From Candidatus Schekmanbacteria bacterium (GTDB taxonomy: Bacteria; Schekmanbacteria; GWA2-38-11; J061): a stretch of DNA of 64,000 nt. The stretch's first letter is position 1, and each line of letters starts with the position of its first letter. Shown in pieces: positions 36,712-46,509 of the stretch. The notes beneath the pieces are model-generated. The model saw only the letters and a list, made by a program, of their open reading frames with translations, made no database searches and had not been told where the DNA came from. The position numbers and the translations under genes are program-made. The stretch covers positions 452,473-516,472 of the forward strand of contig JACRJM010000007.1 of NCBI GenBank assembly GCA_016219965.1, given 5' to 3'.

Positions 36712-37947
36712 TTATTTTTTTATATTAATGGTTTTGTTATTCTCAGATTTCAGACCTGTAGATTTTATAACCCGGATGGACGCTTTGCCGGATTTAAGGC
36801 TTTTTGATAATTTCAAAACTATTTTATAGTTGCTCCATGAAATGATAGTACATTCATAATTTTTACTTCCCTGTTTAACTATAACCTTTCCTGCATCAGC
36901 ACCGAACTTCTTTCCATTAACTGTAAGCTTACTTCCTGGCGCACATGTATCTCTGCTTAAAGCTGAGATAGAAGCCGGTTTTAAATCATATATTTCTAAA
37001 CCTGTTATATATGATAAATACATAGCCCCATTACTAAATTGTATTTGTTGCATACCTCCAACTTTATAAAGTTCTGTTGCTTTTGAAGAGAGCAAATCAA
37101 TAACCCATATTCCGACAAGACCATCAGACCTCTGAGTATAATAATAAAGTTTATCATCATAAACAGTAAAAGGTTCACCTGATGACCCCATACCGTGAAA
37201 TATAGCTGTTATGGTTGGAGAAGACGGATTACTGACATCAACCTTATTTATTTCGCCACATAGGTCTATATAAAAAAATCCTTTATAATACATTAATGGA
37301 GAACAACATCCTCCTGTTTGTCCTAACACACTGGGGCTTGAGGGGTCAGAAATATCTATTATTTGAAATCCTCTTCCCCCATCTTCATTGTCTCCGACAT
37401 AAGCATAATTGCCTGAAACATAAATTCCTCCGGGTTGATTACCCGCATCAACACTCCCAAGCAAGGTGGGAGCAGAGGGATTGGAAATATCAATAAGGTC
37501 TAAATTTCCATACCAATTGTGGACGAAGGCTATACCATTAGATACGTAAATTTGCCTTGCACTTCCAGTGTTATAACTGCCTAAAAGAGTGGGCGATTCT
37601 GGATTTGATACATCAATGATTTCAAATCCATTATTTGCATCTGCAATATAAGCAATCCCGTTTTCAACAAATACATCCAGTATATCGCTGTTGTCTTCTT
37701 TATAGGTTCCCAAAAGATGAGGTGATGATTGATCTGATATATCTAAAATTACTAAGCCACCCTCCACTGCTGCAAGATAAGCAATGTCATTAACAACAAC
37801 CGTCTTCCAGACTACATTCTGTGTATATTCACCAATTAAATATTTTGAAGTTAATTTTGTAATCTTAGTTTTAGCGAAACTAACATCAACAGATAGAAAA
37901 AGAATAAAACAAATCAAAAAAGCAGTTATTGTTTTTCTTTTGGTCAT
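36712..37947 (-). CDS. Secreted LVIVD-repeat beta-propeller protein with IPT/TIG-like C-terminus
   Basis: A 411-aa protein with a signal peptide (KTITAFLICFILFLSVDVSFA). The middle is a chain of about six to seven LVIVD-type propeller blades, each with a line such as GLVILDISDQSSPHLLGTY, GFEIIDVSNPESPTLLGSY or NLDLIDISNPSAPTLLGSV. The last ~80 residues (CAPGSKLTVNGKKFG ... ASIRVIKSTG) look like an IPT/TIG immunoglobulin-like domain. Such proteins are extracytoplasmic and usually of unknown function, perhaps binding scaffolds. No operon partner is seen. Confidence 0.87.
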   Translation of the reverse strand: MTKRKTITAFLICFILFLSVDVSFAKTKITKLTSKYLIGEYTQNVVWKTVVVNDIAYLAAVEGGLVILDISDQSSPHLLGTYKEDNSDILDVFVENGIAYIADANNGFEIIDVSNPESPTLLGSYNTGSARQIYVSNGIAFVHNWYGNLDLIDISNPSAPTLLGSVDAGNQPGGIYVSGNYAYVGDNEDGGRGFQIIDISDPSSPSVLGQTGGCCSPLMYYKGFFYIDLCGEINKVDVSNPSSPTITAIFHGMGSSGEPFTVYDDKLYYYTQRSDGLVGIWVIDLLSSKATELYKVGGMQQIQFSNGAMYLSYITGLEIYDLKPASISALSRDTCAPGSKLTVNGKKFGADAGKVIVKQGSKNYECTIISWSNYKIVLKLSKSLKSGKASIRVIKSTGLKSENNKTINIKK

Positions 37948-38121
37948 TGTTTAGCCCCCAGCAAATTGGCAACAAGAATATAATCAACTTTAAGATAATA
38001 TTAATTACTATAATTGACAAGATTAAATTACCCCAGAGCAAGCTGCCAGGCATCCAAATATGAATACAATGTTGTCATTCCGCACAGATGCGAAATCCAG
38101 TGTTAGTAATTATTTGTGGGA

Positions 38122-38182
38122 AGCGGTGGCTGTCTGCATAAGAGCGCCTGAAGTTTGAAGCGAAATGCAGACTGCCGCCGCT
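38122..38182. repeat. Intergenic palindromic repeat, copy D
   Basis: AGCGGTGGCTGTCTGCAT (38122-38139) pairs with ATGCAGACTGCCGCCGCT (38165-38182) with two mismatches. On the minus strand the core reads CGCTTCAAACTTCAGGCGC, matching copy A's CGCTTGAACTCACAGGCGC. The outer stem again differs from all other copies. It lies in the 263-bp gap between the LVIVD gene and the sensor kinase; the rest of the gap shows nothing identifiable. Confidence 0.65.
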
Positions 38183-38210
38183 GCTTCAAGCTGATAAAAC
38201 AGGTTTACAC

Positions 38211-40835
38211 TTACGCTGATTCGCCGAGGCGCTGGGCGGCAGGGAAAATGAAAGAAAAGGTTGTCCCCTCTCCTGCCTTGCTTTTGACATCAATCTTGCC
38301 GTTGTGCTTTTCTATTATCTCATAGACTATTGAAAGCCCCAGTCCTGTTCCGACACCGACCTCCTTGGTGGTAAAGAAGGGATCGAATATCTTGTCGAAA
38401 ACTTCTTCAGGAATACCGCATCCTGTGTCGGAAATGTTCACAACAACATTGTTCCCTTCTCCCTTTGTCTCAATGGTAAGCTCCCCGCCGTCAGGCATCA
38501 TGGCATGGTTGGCATTGATAAAAATATTGAGGAAAACCTGCTCAATTTCTTTTTTGATCCCGTTTATGCTCCTTAAATCCCAGCTCATTTCTTTTTTTAT
38601 TTTAACATTGTTAAGCTCAAGCTGATGGTCCACAATTTCAAGGCTGTCTTCGATGCACTCGTTTACATTGACCATCTCGTCTTCTTTGCCGTTTGAAGGC
38701 CTTGAAAATACGAGCAGGTCGCGGATTATCTTCTTGCACCGTTCACCTCCTTTATATGCTGTCTCAAGAAGCCTCTGTCTTTTCTTCTCAAGTCTGAGAT
38801 ACTCTTCATAGAAAGCTGCCATCTTCTGTGTGCAATCCGCATCAGGGCTGATAACCTTACATTTCGCCACTATCTCACCCGGATCAGGAACCTTTATCTC
38901 CTTTATCATGCCAAGGTTTGTGACAACACCGCTCAATGGATTGTTTATCTCATGCGCAACCCCGCCCGCCAGTCTGCCGATGGATGCCAGTTTCTCAGAT
39001 TGGATGAGTCTTTGCTGGAGCTCTTTCTGTTTTGATTCGGCCTTCTTTTTTTCTGTAAGGTCACGCAGGTCCGCCACTGCTGCAACAATCTTTCCCCTCT
39101 CATCATAGACGAACGACGAGCTTTGTTCTACGGCAATAAAAGTGCCGTCCTTTCTCCTGTACATAACCTCGGTCGGCGCGCTTTTGCCCGCCTTTCGCAA
39201 AGTATCAAGTATCCTGCGCTGGGCTTCAACATGCTCGACCTGCTTTGTCGAAAGCTCACTTGTATGCATCCCTATAAGCTCCGGTTTCTCATATCCAAGG
39301 ATATGGGAAACCGCATCATTAGCCATTCTTATTACACCGGTGGCATCGGTAACTATCATACCGTCCACCGATGCCTCAAATATCTTCTCCAGATACTCTT
39401 TTGTCTCCTTGATCTCCGCTTCAAGGCGTTTCTGCTCCGTAATATCCTCCCTCATTATGACAGCACCTACAATGCTGTTTTTCGCATCCCTTAAAGGATT
39501 GATCCGGACTGACAGCAATAGCTTCTCTTCTTTTCCCCTGAATGTGATCATCGGGTTAAAATAAGGCACACCGCCATTCAGCACATGATTATATATATCT
39601 ATTGCATTCTGCCTGAGGCTTTCCGGAATCTGCTCGATAACATCCGTTCCGATCTCTCCCTCAATATCCCTTATGAGACCTATCTTTTTCCCCTGCTTTA
39701 TTATTTCCTCGTTTATGCTCTGGATTTTTCGTTCCTTGTCAATCACCACTATTCCGACCGGAAGGTTCTTTATGATGTTCTCATTGAACTCTTTAAGATA
39801 AAGTATCTCCTCGCTTGCCTTCAGCTTCTGGATTAAAGCTTCAGCCCTCTTCCTGTTCACCCTGATCGCATACGCGCCTGAAAGCGAGAGAGCAAGGATG
39901 ATAGTCACTGAAAGGAGGACCATATAAAGGTAGCTCATACGCGCCTGGTTTGCGATTGAAGAAAGAGGAACACTGGTCACGACTTTAAAAGATATTCCCC
40001 TTAGCATCGACGTAGATGCGGAAACAAGCATCACATGCTTGCCAACCTTATGTGCGCCGCTGAAATCAGGATTCTTAAGAATATCCTGCTCTACAGAAAA
40101 ATCCTCATGACATCTGAGACAGTCATTGGTAGCTGAAAAAATACTCATCTGCACCATTTCAGGATGTGTAGGAAGATAGAGAATGACGCCGTCCTGCGAC
40201 ATCACCCATGCAGACTGTCCTTCTGAAGTGATAAGAGGGGAAACAAACCTTTTAAAGATCAGGTCAAGGTCAATGACAGCCCCTGCTATGCCGTGCAATT
40301 GTCTCTCAACTCCCACGCCGCTGTAAAAAGGCATAAGAAAAAGAAAGTGCTGCGGGCTTACAGGTTCACCATGGTTTCTGATCATTACATTTTGAATCAG
40401 ATAATCATCAGCGTGCATTCCCTTTAATTCATCAACAAGAGTCTGCGGCAATGAAATCTGTCCTGTTACAACAGCCGACGAAGTACGGACAATATTTCCA
40501 TGAAGGTCAGTGAGGAAATAGGCATCTATCTCTGCCCGGGATATGCTTTCATAATATCTGCCCAGAGATTCGCCATCCATACCTTTTTCCGCTGCTATCC
40601 TGCTGACGTTCGCAAGCCTTGCGGTAAGACTGAATTCCCTGCGCAGGTTATCAAAATAGGATGTCAATTGGCCTGCAGACTGGGATGTAACGAGAGACTG
40701 CCTTGCTGCATACTCCTTCTCAAGCTGAGCCATGTTGAGAGTGTAAATCTTCCCCACAATGATCAGAAAGAAGATTATTACAATTATTGTTGCAGCAAGA
40801 TGAATAGCGATTCTTCTAAAAAGAAATCCTTTCAT
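38211..40835 (-). CDS. Membrane sensor histidine kinase with periplasmic heme-c motif and PAS domains
   Basis: An 874-aa kinase. One helix near residues 11-28 and another near 301-324 bracket a ~270-residue periplasmic sensor of the dCache/double-PAS kind. This sensor contains CLRCH (C239, C242, H243), a canonical heme c attachment motif. After the membrane come two PAS domains (about 345-460 and 475-600, the second with DGMIVTDATGVIRMAND), a HisKA domain with H628 in GGVAHEINNPLSG and a HATPase domain (NIFINANHAMMPDGG, DTGCGIPEE, GTGLGLSIVYEI). No response regulator is adjacent. It probably senses redox state, oxygen, NO or a heme ligand. Confidence 0.9.
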   Translation of the reverse strand: MKGFLFRRIAIHLAATIIVIIFFLIIVGKIYTLNMAQLEKEYAARQSLVTSQSAGQLTSYFDNLRREFSLTARLANVSRIAAEKGMDGESLGRYYESISRAEIDAYFLTDLHGNIVRTSSAVVTGQISLPQTLVDELKGMHADDYLIQNVMIRNHGEPVSPQHFLFLMPFYSGVGVERQLHGIAGAVIDLDLIFKRFVSPLITSEGQSAWVMSQDGVILYLPTHPEMVQMSIFSATNDCLRCHEDFSVEQDILKNPDFSGAHKVGKHVMLVSASTSMLRGISFKVVTSVPLSSIANQARMSYLYMVLLSVTIILALSLSGAYAIRVNRKRAEALIQKLKASEEILYLKEFNENIIKNLPVGIVVIDKERKIQSINEEIIKQGKKIGLIRDIEGEIGTDVIEQIPESLRQNAIDIYNHVLNGGVPYFNPMITFRGKEEKLLLSVRINPLRDAKNSIVGAVIMREDITEQKRLEAEIKETKEYLEKIFEASVDGMIVTDATGVIRMANDAVSHILGYEKPELIGMHTSELSTKQVEHVEAQRRILDTLRKAGKSAPTEVMYRRKDGTFIAVEQSSSFVYDERGKIVAAVADLRDLTEKKKAESKQKELQQRLIQSEKLASIGRLAGGVAHEINNPLSGVVTNLGMIKEIKVPDPGEIVAKCKVISPDADCTQKMAAFYEEYLRLEKKRQRLLETAYKGGERCKKIIRDLLVFSRPSNGKEDEMVNVNECIEDSLEIVDHQLELNNVKIKKEMSWDLRSINGIKKEIEQVFLNIFINANHAMMPDGGELTIETKGEGNNVVVNISDTGCGIPEEVFDKIFDPFFTTKEVGVGTGLGLSIVYEIIEKHNGKIDVKSKAGEGTTFSFIFPAAQRLGESA

Positions 40836-40930
40836 TTGGCCACTAATACAGGTAAAAAGCAGTCGGTTATTATCATTTTTTTATTCTATTTTATGAATAC
40901 TCCCTTATCAAGGAGTTTTTATACTAGTGA

Positions 40931-40962
40931 TACAAGCACTGATTGCAATCAATGCGTTTGTA
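40931..40962. promoter_or_regulatory. Palindrome in the kinase/his divergent region
   Basis: The 12-bp perfect palindrome TGATTGCAATCA (40940-40951) is flanked by TACAA on the left and TTGTA on the right, giving an imperfect 32-bp dyad. It lies between the divergent kinase and hisB starts and could be an operator. No regulator gene is adjacent, so the binding protein is unknown. Confidence 0.35.
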
Positions 40963-41052
40963 TAGTACATTTAGCAACATTGAGTATAGGGAAAAGGTAA
41001 ACTCTTAACGAATCGAGGAAGATCGTTTACATAATTTTAGAGGCAAATTGAT

Positions 41053-41652
41053 ATGGCAGAAAAAAGAAAATCAAAGGTAGAGAGAAACAGCTCTGAAACA
41101 AGGATATTTGTTAATCTCAAGATTGACGGCGAAGGGAAATCCCGCATAGATGTTGGAATACCCTTTCTCAACCACATGCTCGACCTTTTTGCACGTCACG
41201 GAGAGTTTGACATAGAGCTTAAGGGGAAAGGCGACATCGAGGTTGATTGTCACCACACGGTAGAAGATGCCGGGATAGTTTTAGGGCAGGCATTCAGAAA
41301 TGCACTGGGGCAAAGGAAAGGGATTGCGCGTTACGGAGAGGCTTATACCCCGATGGACGAATCGCTCGCACGGGTTGTGCTTGATATAAGCGGCCGCCCT
41401 TATCTTAAATATGATGTCAAAATGCCGCCAAAAAAATTCGAGGGCTTCGACTATTCACTGGTAAAGGAGTTCTTCAGGGCCTTTTCCATTCACAGCGGGA
41501 CAACTTTGCACATATCCCTGCTTTACGGAGAAAACCAGCACCACATCTGCGAGGCCGTGTTCAAAGCCTTTGGCCGGGCGTTAAAGAAAGCCTGTGACCG
41601 CACCCGTAAAGGACAGGGGATACCATCTACAAAGGGCCGTCTTGATTCATGA
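41053..41652 (+). CDS. hisB: Imidazoleglycerol-phosphate dehydratase
   Basis: A 199-aa single-domain HisB, which dehydrates imidazole-glycerol phosphate to imidazole-acetol phosphate. The two metal-ligand repeats are present: LNHMLDLFARHG ... DCHHTVEDAGI, and SLVKEFFRAFSIHSG ... NQHHICEAVFKAFGRAL. No fused phosphatase domain. It is the first gene of the hisBHAFI-coaE operon and overlaps hisH as ATGA. Confidence 0.96.
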   Translation: MAEKRKSKVERNSSETRIFVNLKIDGEGKSRIDVGIPFLNHMLDLFARHGEFDIELKGKGDIEVDCHHTVEDAGIVLGQAFRNALGQRKGIARYGEAYTPMDESLARVVLDISGRPYLKYDVKMPPKKFEGFDYSLVKEFFRAFSIHSGTTLHISLLYGENQHHICEAVFKAFGRALKKACDRTRKGQGIPSTKGRLDS

Positions 41653-42287
41653 TAGCAATTGTAGACTATGGGATGGGAAACCTGCGCAGTGTTCAGAAAG
41701 CCTTTGAGCGTACAGGCTTAAACGCACAAGTAACAAACATCCCTGAAACAATAAAAAAAGCTGACGCCCTTGTTCTGCCCGGAGTCGGAGCATTCAGGGA
41801 CTGCATGGCGAATCTTGCACATCTGGAACTTGAAGACACGGTAAAATCATTTATAAAAACAGGGAAACCCTATTTTGGTATATGCCTTGGATTGCAGATA
41901 CTCCTTACATCAAGCGAGGAGTTCGGGCTTTCAAAGGGGCTGGATATCATCAAGGGGAGTGTCGTTGAGTTTGATAAGAACATGTCTGACCCAAAATCAG
42001 GTGAGATTATGAAGATCCCTCATATGGGATGGAACACATTGGAAAACATGAAACAGTCTCCCCTCTTTGACGGGATAAAAGACGGCGAGTATTTCTATTT
42101 CGTGCACTCATTCTATGTCAAGCCTTCTGACATGGCATACGCATCATCCACAACCGGCTATGGTATAGAATTCGTGTCAAGCGTGTGGAAGGACAACATC
42201 GTTGCAACACAGTTTCACCCTGAAAAGAGCCAGACTGCAGGATTGAAGATAATTGAAAACTTCGGAAAGTGGATAAAAAAATGCTGA
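41649..42287 (+). CDS. hisH: Imidazole glycerol phosphate synthase, glutaminase subunit
   Basis: A 212-aa class I glutamine amidotransferase that feeds ammonia to HisF. VDYGMGNLRSVQKAFE opens the protein, the nucleophile cysteine is in PYFGICLGLQILL, and the catalytic H and E are in ATQFHPEKSQTAGL. It overlaps hisB upstream and hisA downstream, so the three are translationally coupled. Confidence 0.96.
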   Translation: MIAIVDYGMGNLRSVQKAFERTGLNAQVTNIPETIKKADALVLPGVGAFRDCMANLAHLELEDTVKSFIKTGKPYFGICLGLQILLTSSEEFGLSKGLDIIKGSVVEFDKNMSDPKSGEIMKIPHMGWNTLENMKQSPLFDGIKDGEYFYFVHSFYVKPSDMAYASSTTGYGIEFVSSVWKDNIVATQFHPEKSQTAGLKIIENFGKWIKKC

Positions 42288-43009
42288 TAATACCTGCCAT
42301 AGATCTGCGGGGAGAAAAGTGCGTAAGGCTCATACAGGGTGATTTTTCGAGAGAGAAGGTATATTCCTCAGACCCTGTAGACATTGCAATGAAATTTAAG
42401 GAATGCGGGGCAAAACTCATTCATGTCGTTGACCTTGACGGTGCAAGGACAGGGGCTCCGGGAAACCTTAAAAGCATCGAAAGGCTCCTGCACGAGATAA
42501 CTGTCCCAATAGAGGTTGGCGGAGGAATACGCACATACGAAGTGGCGAAGGGCTATGTTGAGATGGGAGTTAAACGCATAATCCTCGGCACTGCGGCAAT
42601 AAAGAACCGTGCTCTCCTTGAAAAGCTCTGCACGGATTTCCCGGGGAAGATCGTAGTCGGGATTGACACGATGAAAGGGAAGATCGCCATAGAGGGGTGG
42701 GAAAAAGATACCGGAGTCGACCTTGAAAAATTCATCAAAGAGATAAACGCACTTAAACCCAGCGCCATTATCTGCACGGATATATCAAGGGACGGTATGC
42801 TTACCGGACCTAATATCTCCTTCATGGAAAACATCCTCGGCATATCTGAAATCCCTGTGGTCGCATCAGGAGGAGTATCAAGACTTGAGGACCTGGTAAA
42901 GCTTGTAGCTGTTAGGAACGGAGCCATCGAAGGCGTCATCGTGGGGAAAGCTATCTACGAAGGGCAGATTGATTTAAAAGAAGCGATTAAAGTCATAGAG
43001 GGAAAGTAA
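42281..43009 (+). CDS. hisA: Phosphoribosylformimino-AICAR phosphate isomerase
   Basis: The ATG at 42281, overlapping the hisH stop, gives a 242-aa protein starting [20 protein letters not shown]. This is the (beta/alpha)8 isomerase that converts ProFAR to PRFAR. The catalytic aspartate is in PAIDLRG and the second acid in [15 protein letters not shown]; the phosphate-binding GGGIR and ASGGVS segments are intact. An in-frame GTG 12 bases upstream is a less likely start. Confidence 0.95.
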   Translation: MLIIPAIDLRGEKCVRLIQGDFSREKVYSSDPVDIAMKFKECGAKLIHVVDLDGARTGAPGNLKSIERLLHEITVPIEVGGGIRTYEVAKGYVEMGVKRIILGTAAIKNRALLEKLCTDFPGKIVVGIDTMKGKIAIEGWEKDTGVDLEKFIKEINALKPSAIICTDISRDGMLTGPNISFMENILGISEIPVVASGGVSRLEDLVKLVAVRNGAIEGVIVGKAIYEGQIDLKEAIKVIEGK

Positions 43010-43014
43010 TCAGG

Positions 43015-43779
43015 ATGCTGGCAAAACGAATCATACCATGTCTTGACGTTAAGGAAGGACGCGTCGTAAAGGGAATAAAATTTTTAAACCTCATCGATGC
43101 AGGCGACCCTGTTGAATGCGCAAAAGTATATGATACGCAGGGGGCTGACGAACTGACATTCCTTGACATAACCGCCTCTTACGAAAAGCGCGGTATAATG
43201 ATAGACGTAGTGGAGAGAACAGCGAACGAGATATTCATTCCTCTCACTGTGGGAGGAGGGATAAGAAACGTAGACGACATAAGGGATCTCCTCAAAGCAG
43301 GCGCTGACAAGGTCTCAATCAACACTGCCGCAGTGAACAATCCTGAACTGATAATGGAAGCATCAGAAAAGTTCGGTTCCCAGTGCATTGTTGTCGCGAT
43401 AGACGCAAAACATAAAGGGCACGGGAAAGACGGTTGGGAAGTCTACATCCATGGCGGAAGAACTCCTACCGGCGCAGACGCTGTGGAATGGGCAAAACAG
43501 GCAGAAGAACTTGGCGCAGGTGAGATACTTCTTACCAGCATGGACAGGGACGGGACAAAAGACGGCTACGACCTCGCGCTTACAAGGAAGATCGTAGATT
43601 CCATAAGCATACCGGTCATAGCTTCGGGAGGTGTTGGAACTTTAGAACACATATACAGCGGCCTTTCTGAGGGGGGAGCGAGCGCCGCACTTGCAGCATC
43701 GATATTTCACTACGGAGAATATACAATAAAGGATGTTAAGGATTATCTTAATACAAAAGGAATTAACGTGAGGGTCTGA
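43015..43779 (+). CDS. hisF: Imidazole glycerol phosphate synthase, cyclase subunit
   Basis: A 254-aa (beta/alpha)8 protein related to HisA. It uses ammonia from HisH to cut PRFAR into imidazole-glycerol phosphate and [24 protein letters not shown] holds the catalytic aspartate, [15 protein letters not shown] the second one; [10 protein letters not shown] and [10 protein letters not shown] bind phosphates. It starts 5 bases after hisA and ends 2 bases before hisI. Confidence 0.97.
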   Translation: MLAKRIIPCLDVKEGRVVKGIKFLNLIDAGDPVECAKVYDTQGADELTFLDITASYEKRGIMIDVVERTANEIFIPLTVGGGIRNVDDIRDLLKAGADKVSINTAAVNNPELIMEASEKFGSQCIVVAIDAKHKGHGKDGWEVYIHGGRTPTGADAVEWAKQAEELGAGEILLTSMDRDGTKDGYDLALTRKIVDSISIPVIASGGVGTLEHIYSGLSEGGASAALAASIFHYGEYTIKDVKDYLNTKGINVRV

Positions 43780-43781
43780 GA

Positions 43782-44171
43782 ATGGGAATAGAAGAAATAA
43801 AATATGACACGAACGGGCTGGTACCGGCAATAATCCAGGATGAGGAAAATAACGAAGTCCTCATGATGGCTTACATGAACGACGTTTCGCTCAAGAAAAC
43901 CCTTGAAACAGGCAAAACTTACTTCTGGAGCCGTTCACGCAAAGAATACTGGATGAAGGGTGAATCATCCGGGCACACGCAGGATGTAAAGGAAATATAT
44001 TATGACTGTGATGCGGACACGCTTCTCATCAAGGTAAAACAGAATGTTGCCGCATGCCACACAGGCTACAGGACATGTTTCTACAGAAGGGTTGACTTAA
44101 AGACAGGTCATGCACGGGAAGTGGGAGAAAAAGTTTTTGACCCTGAATCTACCTATGGAGTGAAAAAGTAA
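43782..44171 (+). CDS. hisI: Phosphoribosyl-AMP cyclohydrolase
   Basis: A 129-aa HisI that opens the adenine ring of phosphoribosyl-AMP. The metal-binding segments [30 protein letters not shown] and [13 protein letters not shown] are intact. It is the single-domain form; the HisE pyrophosphohydrolase domain is absent here, so hisE must be elsewhere. Confidence 0.96.
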   Translation: MGIEEIKYDTNGLVPAIIQDEENNEVLMMAYMNDVSLKKTLETGKTYFWSRSRKEYWMKGESSGHTQDVKEIYYDCDADTLLIKVKQNVAACHTGYRTCFYRRVDLKTGHAREVGEKVFDPESTYGVKK

Positions 44172-44173
44172 AA

Positions 44174-44773
44174 ATGCCTTTTATCGGGCTCACAGGGAGC
44201 ATCTGCACAGGGAAAAGTACGGTGTCGAAAATGTTTGAAAGCCTGGGAGCCCGCATCATTGATGCAGATCTGATAGCCCGCGATGTCGTAAGAAAAGGAA
44301 GCCCCGTACTCCAAAAAATAGCAGAAGAATTTGGACGGGGGATATTGCTCGAAGACGGAAACCTTGACAGGGAAAAGCTTGGGAAGATAGTCTTTGCCGA
44401 TCCTGAAAAGCTTAAAAAGCTCAATAGCCTTACCCATCCTGAAATAATAAGAATAATAATGGAAGAAAGAAAACGCCTCGGGCAGGCTCATCCGGACGAT
44501 GTCATAATATTAGATGCTCCTCTCCTCTACGAGACCGGGCTTCAGCAATTTGTCGAAAAGGTAATAGTTGTTTCGGCAAGCAGGGAAAACCAGATGGAGC
44601 GTCTTCTCAAAAGAAATAATATTTCACCGGAAGATGCGCAAAACCGGATCAAATCTCAGATGGCCATTGAAGAGAAGGCAAGCCGCGCTGATTTTGTTAT
44701 AGACAGCAACTCATCTATCAGTGAAACATTAAAGCAGGTAAGAGAAGTCTATAACAGAATTCATCCCATTTAG
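44174..44773 (+). CDS. coaE: Dephospho-CoA kinase
   Basis: A 199-aa P-loop kinase for the last step of coenzyme A synthesis. FIGLTGSICTGKSTVSKMFE is the Walker A region, followed by GARIIDADLIARDVVRKGSP and VILDAPLLYETG. It starts 2 bases after hisI, so it rides on the histidine operon. Its TAG stop shares bases with the TAA stop of the convergent PPIase gene. Confidence 0.95.
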   Translation: MPFIGLTGSICTGKSTVSKMFESLGARIIDADLIARDVVRKGSPVLQKIAEEFGRGILLEDGNLDREKLGKIVFADPEKLKKLNSLTHPEIIRIIMEERKRLGQAHPDDVIILDAPLLYETGLQQFVEKVIVVSASRENQMERLLKRNNISPEDAQNRIKSQMAIEEKASRADFVIDSNSSISETLKQVREVYNRIHPI

Positions 44774-45198
44774 ATTATCTCGACAAGCCTTATATCAAAA
44801 TTCAGGTCCTGACCTGCAAGAGGATGGTTTACATCAATCGTTATTTCATCATCTGAAAGCTCAGCAATGGTAACGGACATGATTTTCCCATCATCCCGCC
44901 TCAGACCGATTTGTTTGCCGACTTCAGGGACAAAGTCTTTCGGGAATTGTTCTCTTTTTACTACAAAGATCATTTCTTCATCATATTTGCCATAAGCCTC
45001 TTCGGCTACGATTCTTTCTGTCTTTGAATCACCGGGAGTCATGCCTATTACAGCCTTTTCAAAACCGGGGATCATTCCGCCCTCACCTAAAGTAAATTCA
45101 AGAGGGTCGCGTCCTTCAGAGGTATCAAATACAGTACCGTCATCAAACTTCCCCGTATAGTGGATCTTTACCTTATCTCCGTCTTTTGCCTGCGCCAT
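44770..45198 (-). CDS. FKBP-type peptidyl-prolyl isomerase, SlyD-like
   Basis: A 142-aa cytoplasmic PPIase/chaperone. DKVKIHYTGKFDDGTVFDTS and GMIPGFEKAVIGMTPGD are the FKBP core, with the IF (insert-in-flap) chaperone domain between about residues 65 and 120, then DVNHPLAGQDLNFDIRLVEI. It lacks the histidine-rich metal-binding tail of E. coli SlyD. AAGGAG lies just before the ATG. Single gene. Confidence 0.93.
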   Translation of the reverse strand: MAQAKDGDKVKIHYTGKFDDGTVFDTSEGRDPLEFTLGEGGMIPGFEKAVIGMTPGDSKTERIVAEEAYGKYDEEMIFVVKREQFPKDFVPEVGKQIGLRRDDGKIMSVTIAELSDDEITIDVNHPLAGQDLNFDIRLVEII

Positions 45199-45256
45199 AT
45201 AATTCTCCTTTTCGAAACACTACTAATACAGTCCAAAAAATATGTCAAAATAATTG

Positions 45257-46375
45257 CTAACCCTTTGCATCTTCCCCTAAAACTTTTTCCGTATTTTCAA
45301 GCCAGTTGCGGGCATTGAATTTTTCGACGAGCATTGAATAAGCCCTTTCACCCATCTCTCCGGCAAACTTCCTGTCACCGAGAAGCTCAATGACAGCCTT
45401 TGCCATTGCATCAGAGCTTTTTGGCGGAATGATTATCCCGCTCACCCCATCTTCAATAAGCTCAGGGATTATTCCGACCCGGGTCGCGACTATAGGTTTT
45501 TTCATAGCCATATATTCATAACAGGCACGGCTTGAGCCTTCAGAACCTTTTGAAGCTATTACCGAAACATCAAAGCATGCCGCGATATCTGCAACATCCC
45601 GCCTGTAACCGGGGAAAATAACATCTTTTTGAAGGCCGAGATCTTTTATAATATTTTTAAGCTTAGCATCAGTCTCTTCATCACGAACATCTCCGGGGAA
45701 AATTAGCTTTGCGTCAGGATACTTTTTCTTTATCTCCGGCAAAGCATTTATCAGGTATTTGTGTCCTTTTATCGGGGCAATCCTCCCCACAATCCCTATG
45801 ACCGGAGAATCTGCGGCAATCCCGAATTCCTCTCTTATGCCTACACCATCTCTTTTAAAATCAAACTCCGAAAGATCAGCACCGGTATAAACGAGGGAGA
45901 GTTTATCTTCAGTGACGATCCCGGTTTTCAGATACCCTTCCTTTATATGGGCGGAAACGCAGATGACTTTGTTTGTGTTATAGTAGAGCCAGCGGTTGAA
46001 AAAATGAGTGCGCACAGGGACATTCACATGACGCGTTCTCACAATGGGAATTTTTTTTCCGGAAATTTTAACAGCCGCAACGGAAAGCCAGTGGTCATGT
46101 CCTCTGTGGCAATGGATCACATCAACTTGTTCTTTTCTTAAAATACCAACCAGTTTCGAAATATCTGAGAAATTATCACTGATATTGAAACGTCCGTTCA
46201 TCGCAAGCTCTATCGGCTCTATCCCCTGCTCACGTGCTCTCGCGGAAACCTCCCATCCTTTCTTAGAGACAAGTATCACCTTATGGCCGCGACCAATGAG
46301 CATCCTTGTAAGCTGAAAAGCATGGGCAGCCTCGCCTATCCAGCGCCGGCTGCTGATTATTTCCAATATAGTCAT
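45257..46375 (-). CDS. GT4 glycosyltransferase
   Basis: A 372-aa family 4 enzyme outside the main glycan cluster and on the other strand. Features: SSRRWIGEAAHAFQLTRML, HCHRGHDHWLSVAAVKIS, RTRHVNVPVRTHFFNRWLYY, GIVGRIAPIKGHKYLINAL and the donor-site SKGSEGSSRACYEYMAMKKP with VATRVGIIPELIEDGVSG. It is paralogous to the GT4 proteins at 20369 and 21553 (shared RTRH...V and SEGSSR motifs), but the GTLEA triplet is replaced by ACYEY. Acceptor unknown. Confidence 0.87.
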   Translation of the reverse strand: MTILEIISSRRWIGEAAHAFQLTRMLIGRGHKVILVSKKGWEVSARAREQGIEPIELAMNGRFNISDNFSDISKLVGILRKEQVDVIHCHRGHDHWLSVAAVKISGKKIPIVRTRHVNVPVRTHFFNRWLYYNTNKVICVSAHIKEGYLKTGIVTEDKLSLVYTGADLSEFDFKRDGVGIREEFGIAADSPVIGIVGRIAPIKGHKYLINALPEIKKKYPDAKLIFPGDVRDEETDAKLKNIIKDLGLQKDVIFPGYRRDVADIAACFDVSVIASKGSEGSSRACYEYMAMKKPIVATRVGIIPELIEDGVSGIIIPPKSSDAMAKAVIELLGDRKFAGEMGERAYSMLVEKFNARNWLENTEKVLGEDAKG

Positions 46376-46509
46376 TATTTCAAATAGTTAAGCTTATAAT
46401 CAAACAAAAAACTTGAAAAAAATTACACGATGTGCTCTATATACCAGCTTCAATCTGCAAGGTAAATGAGGTTTATTGAAAAGCTTTAAATATCAGGAGG
46501 TAACTGCAA

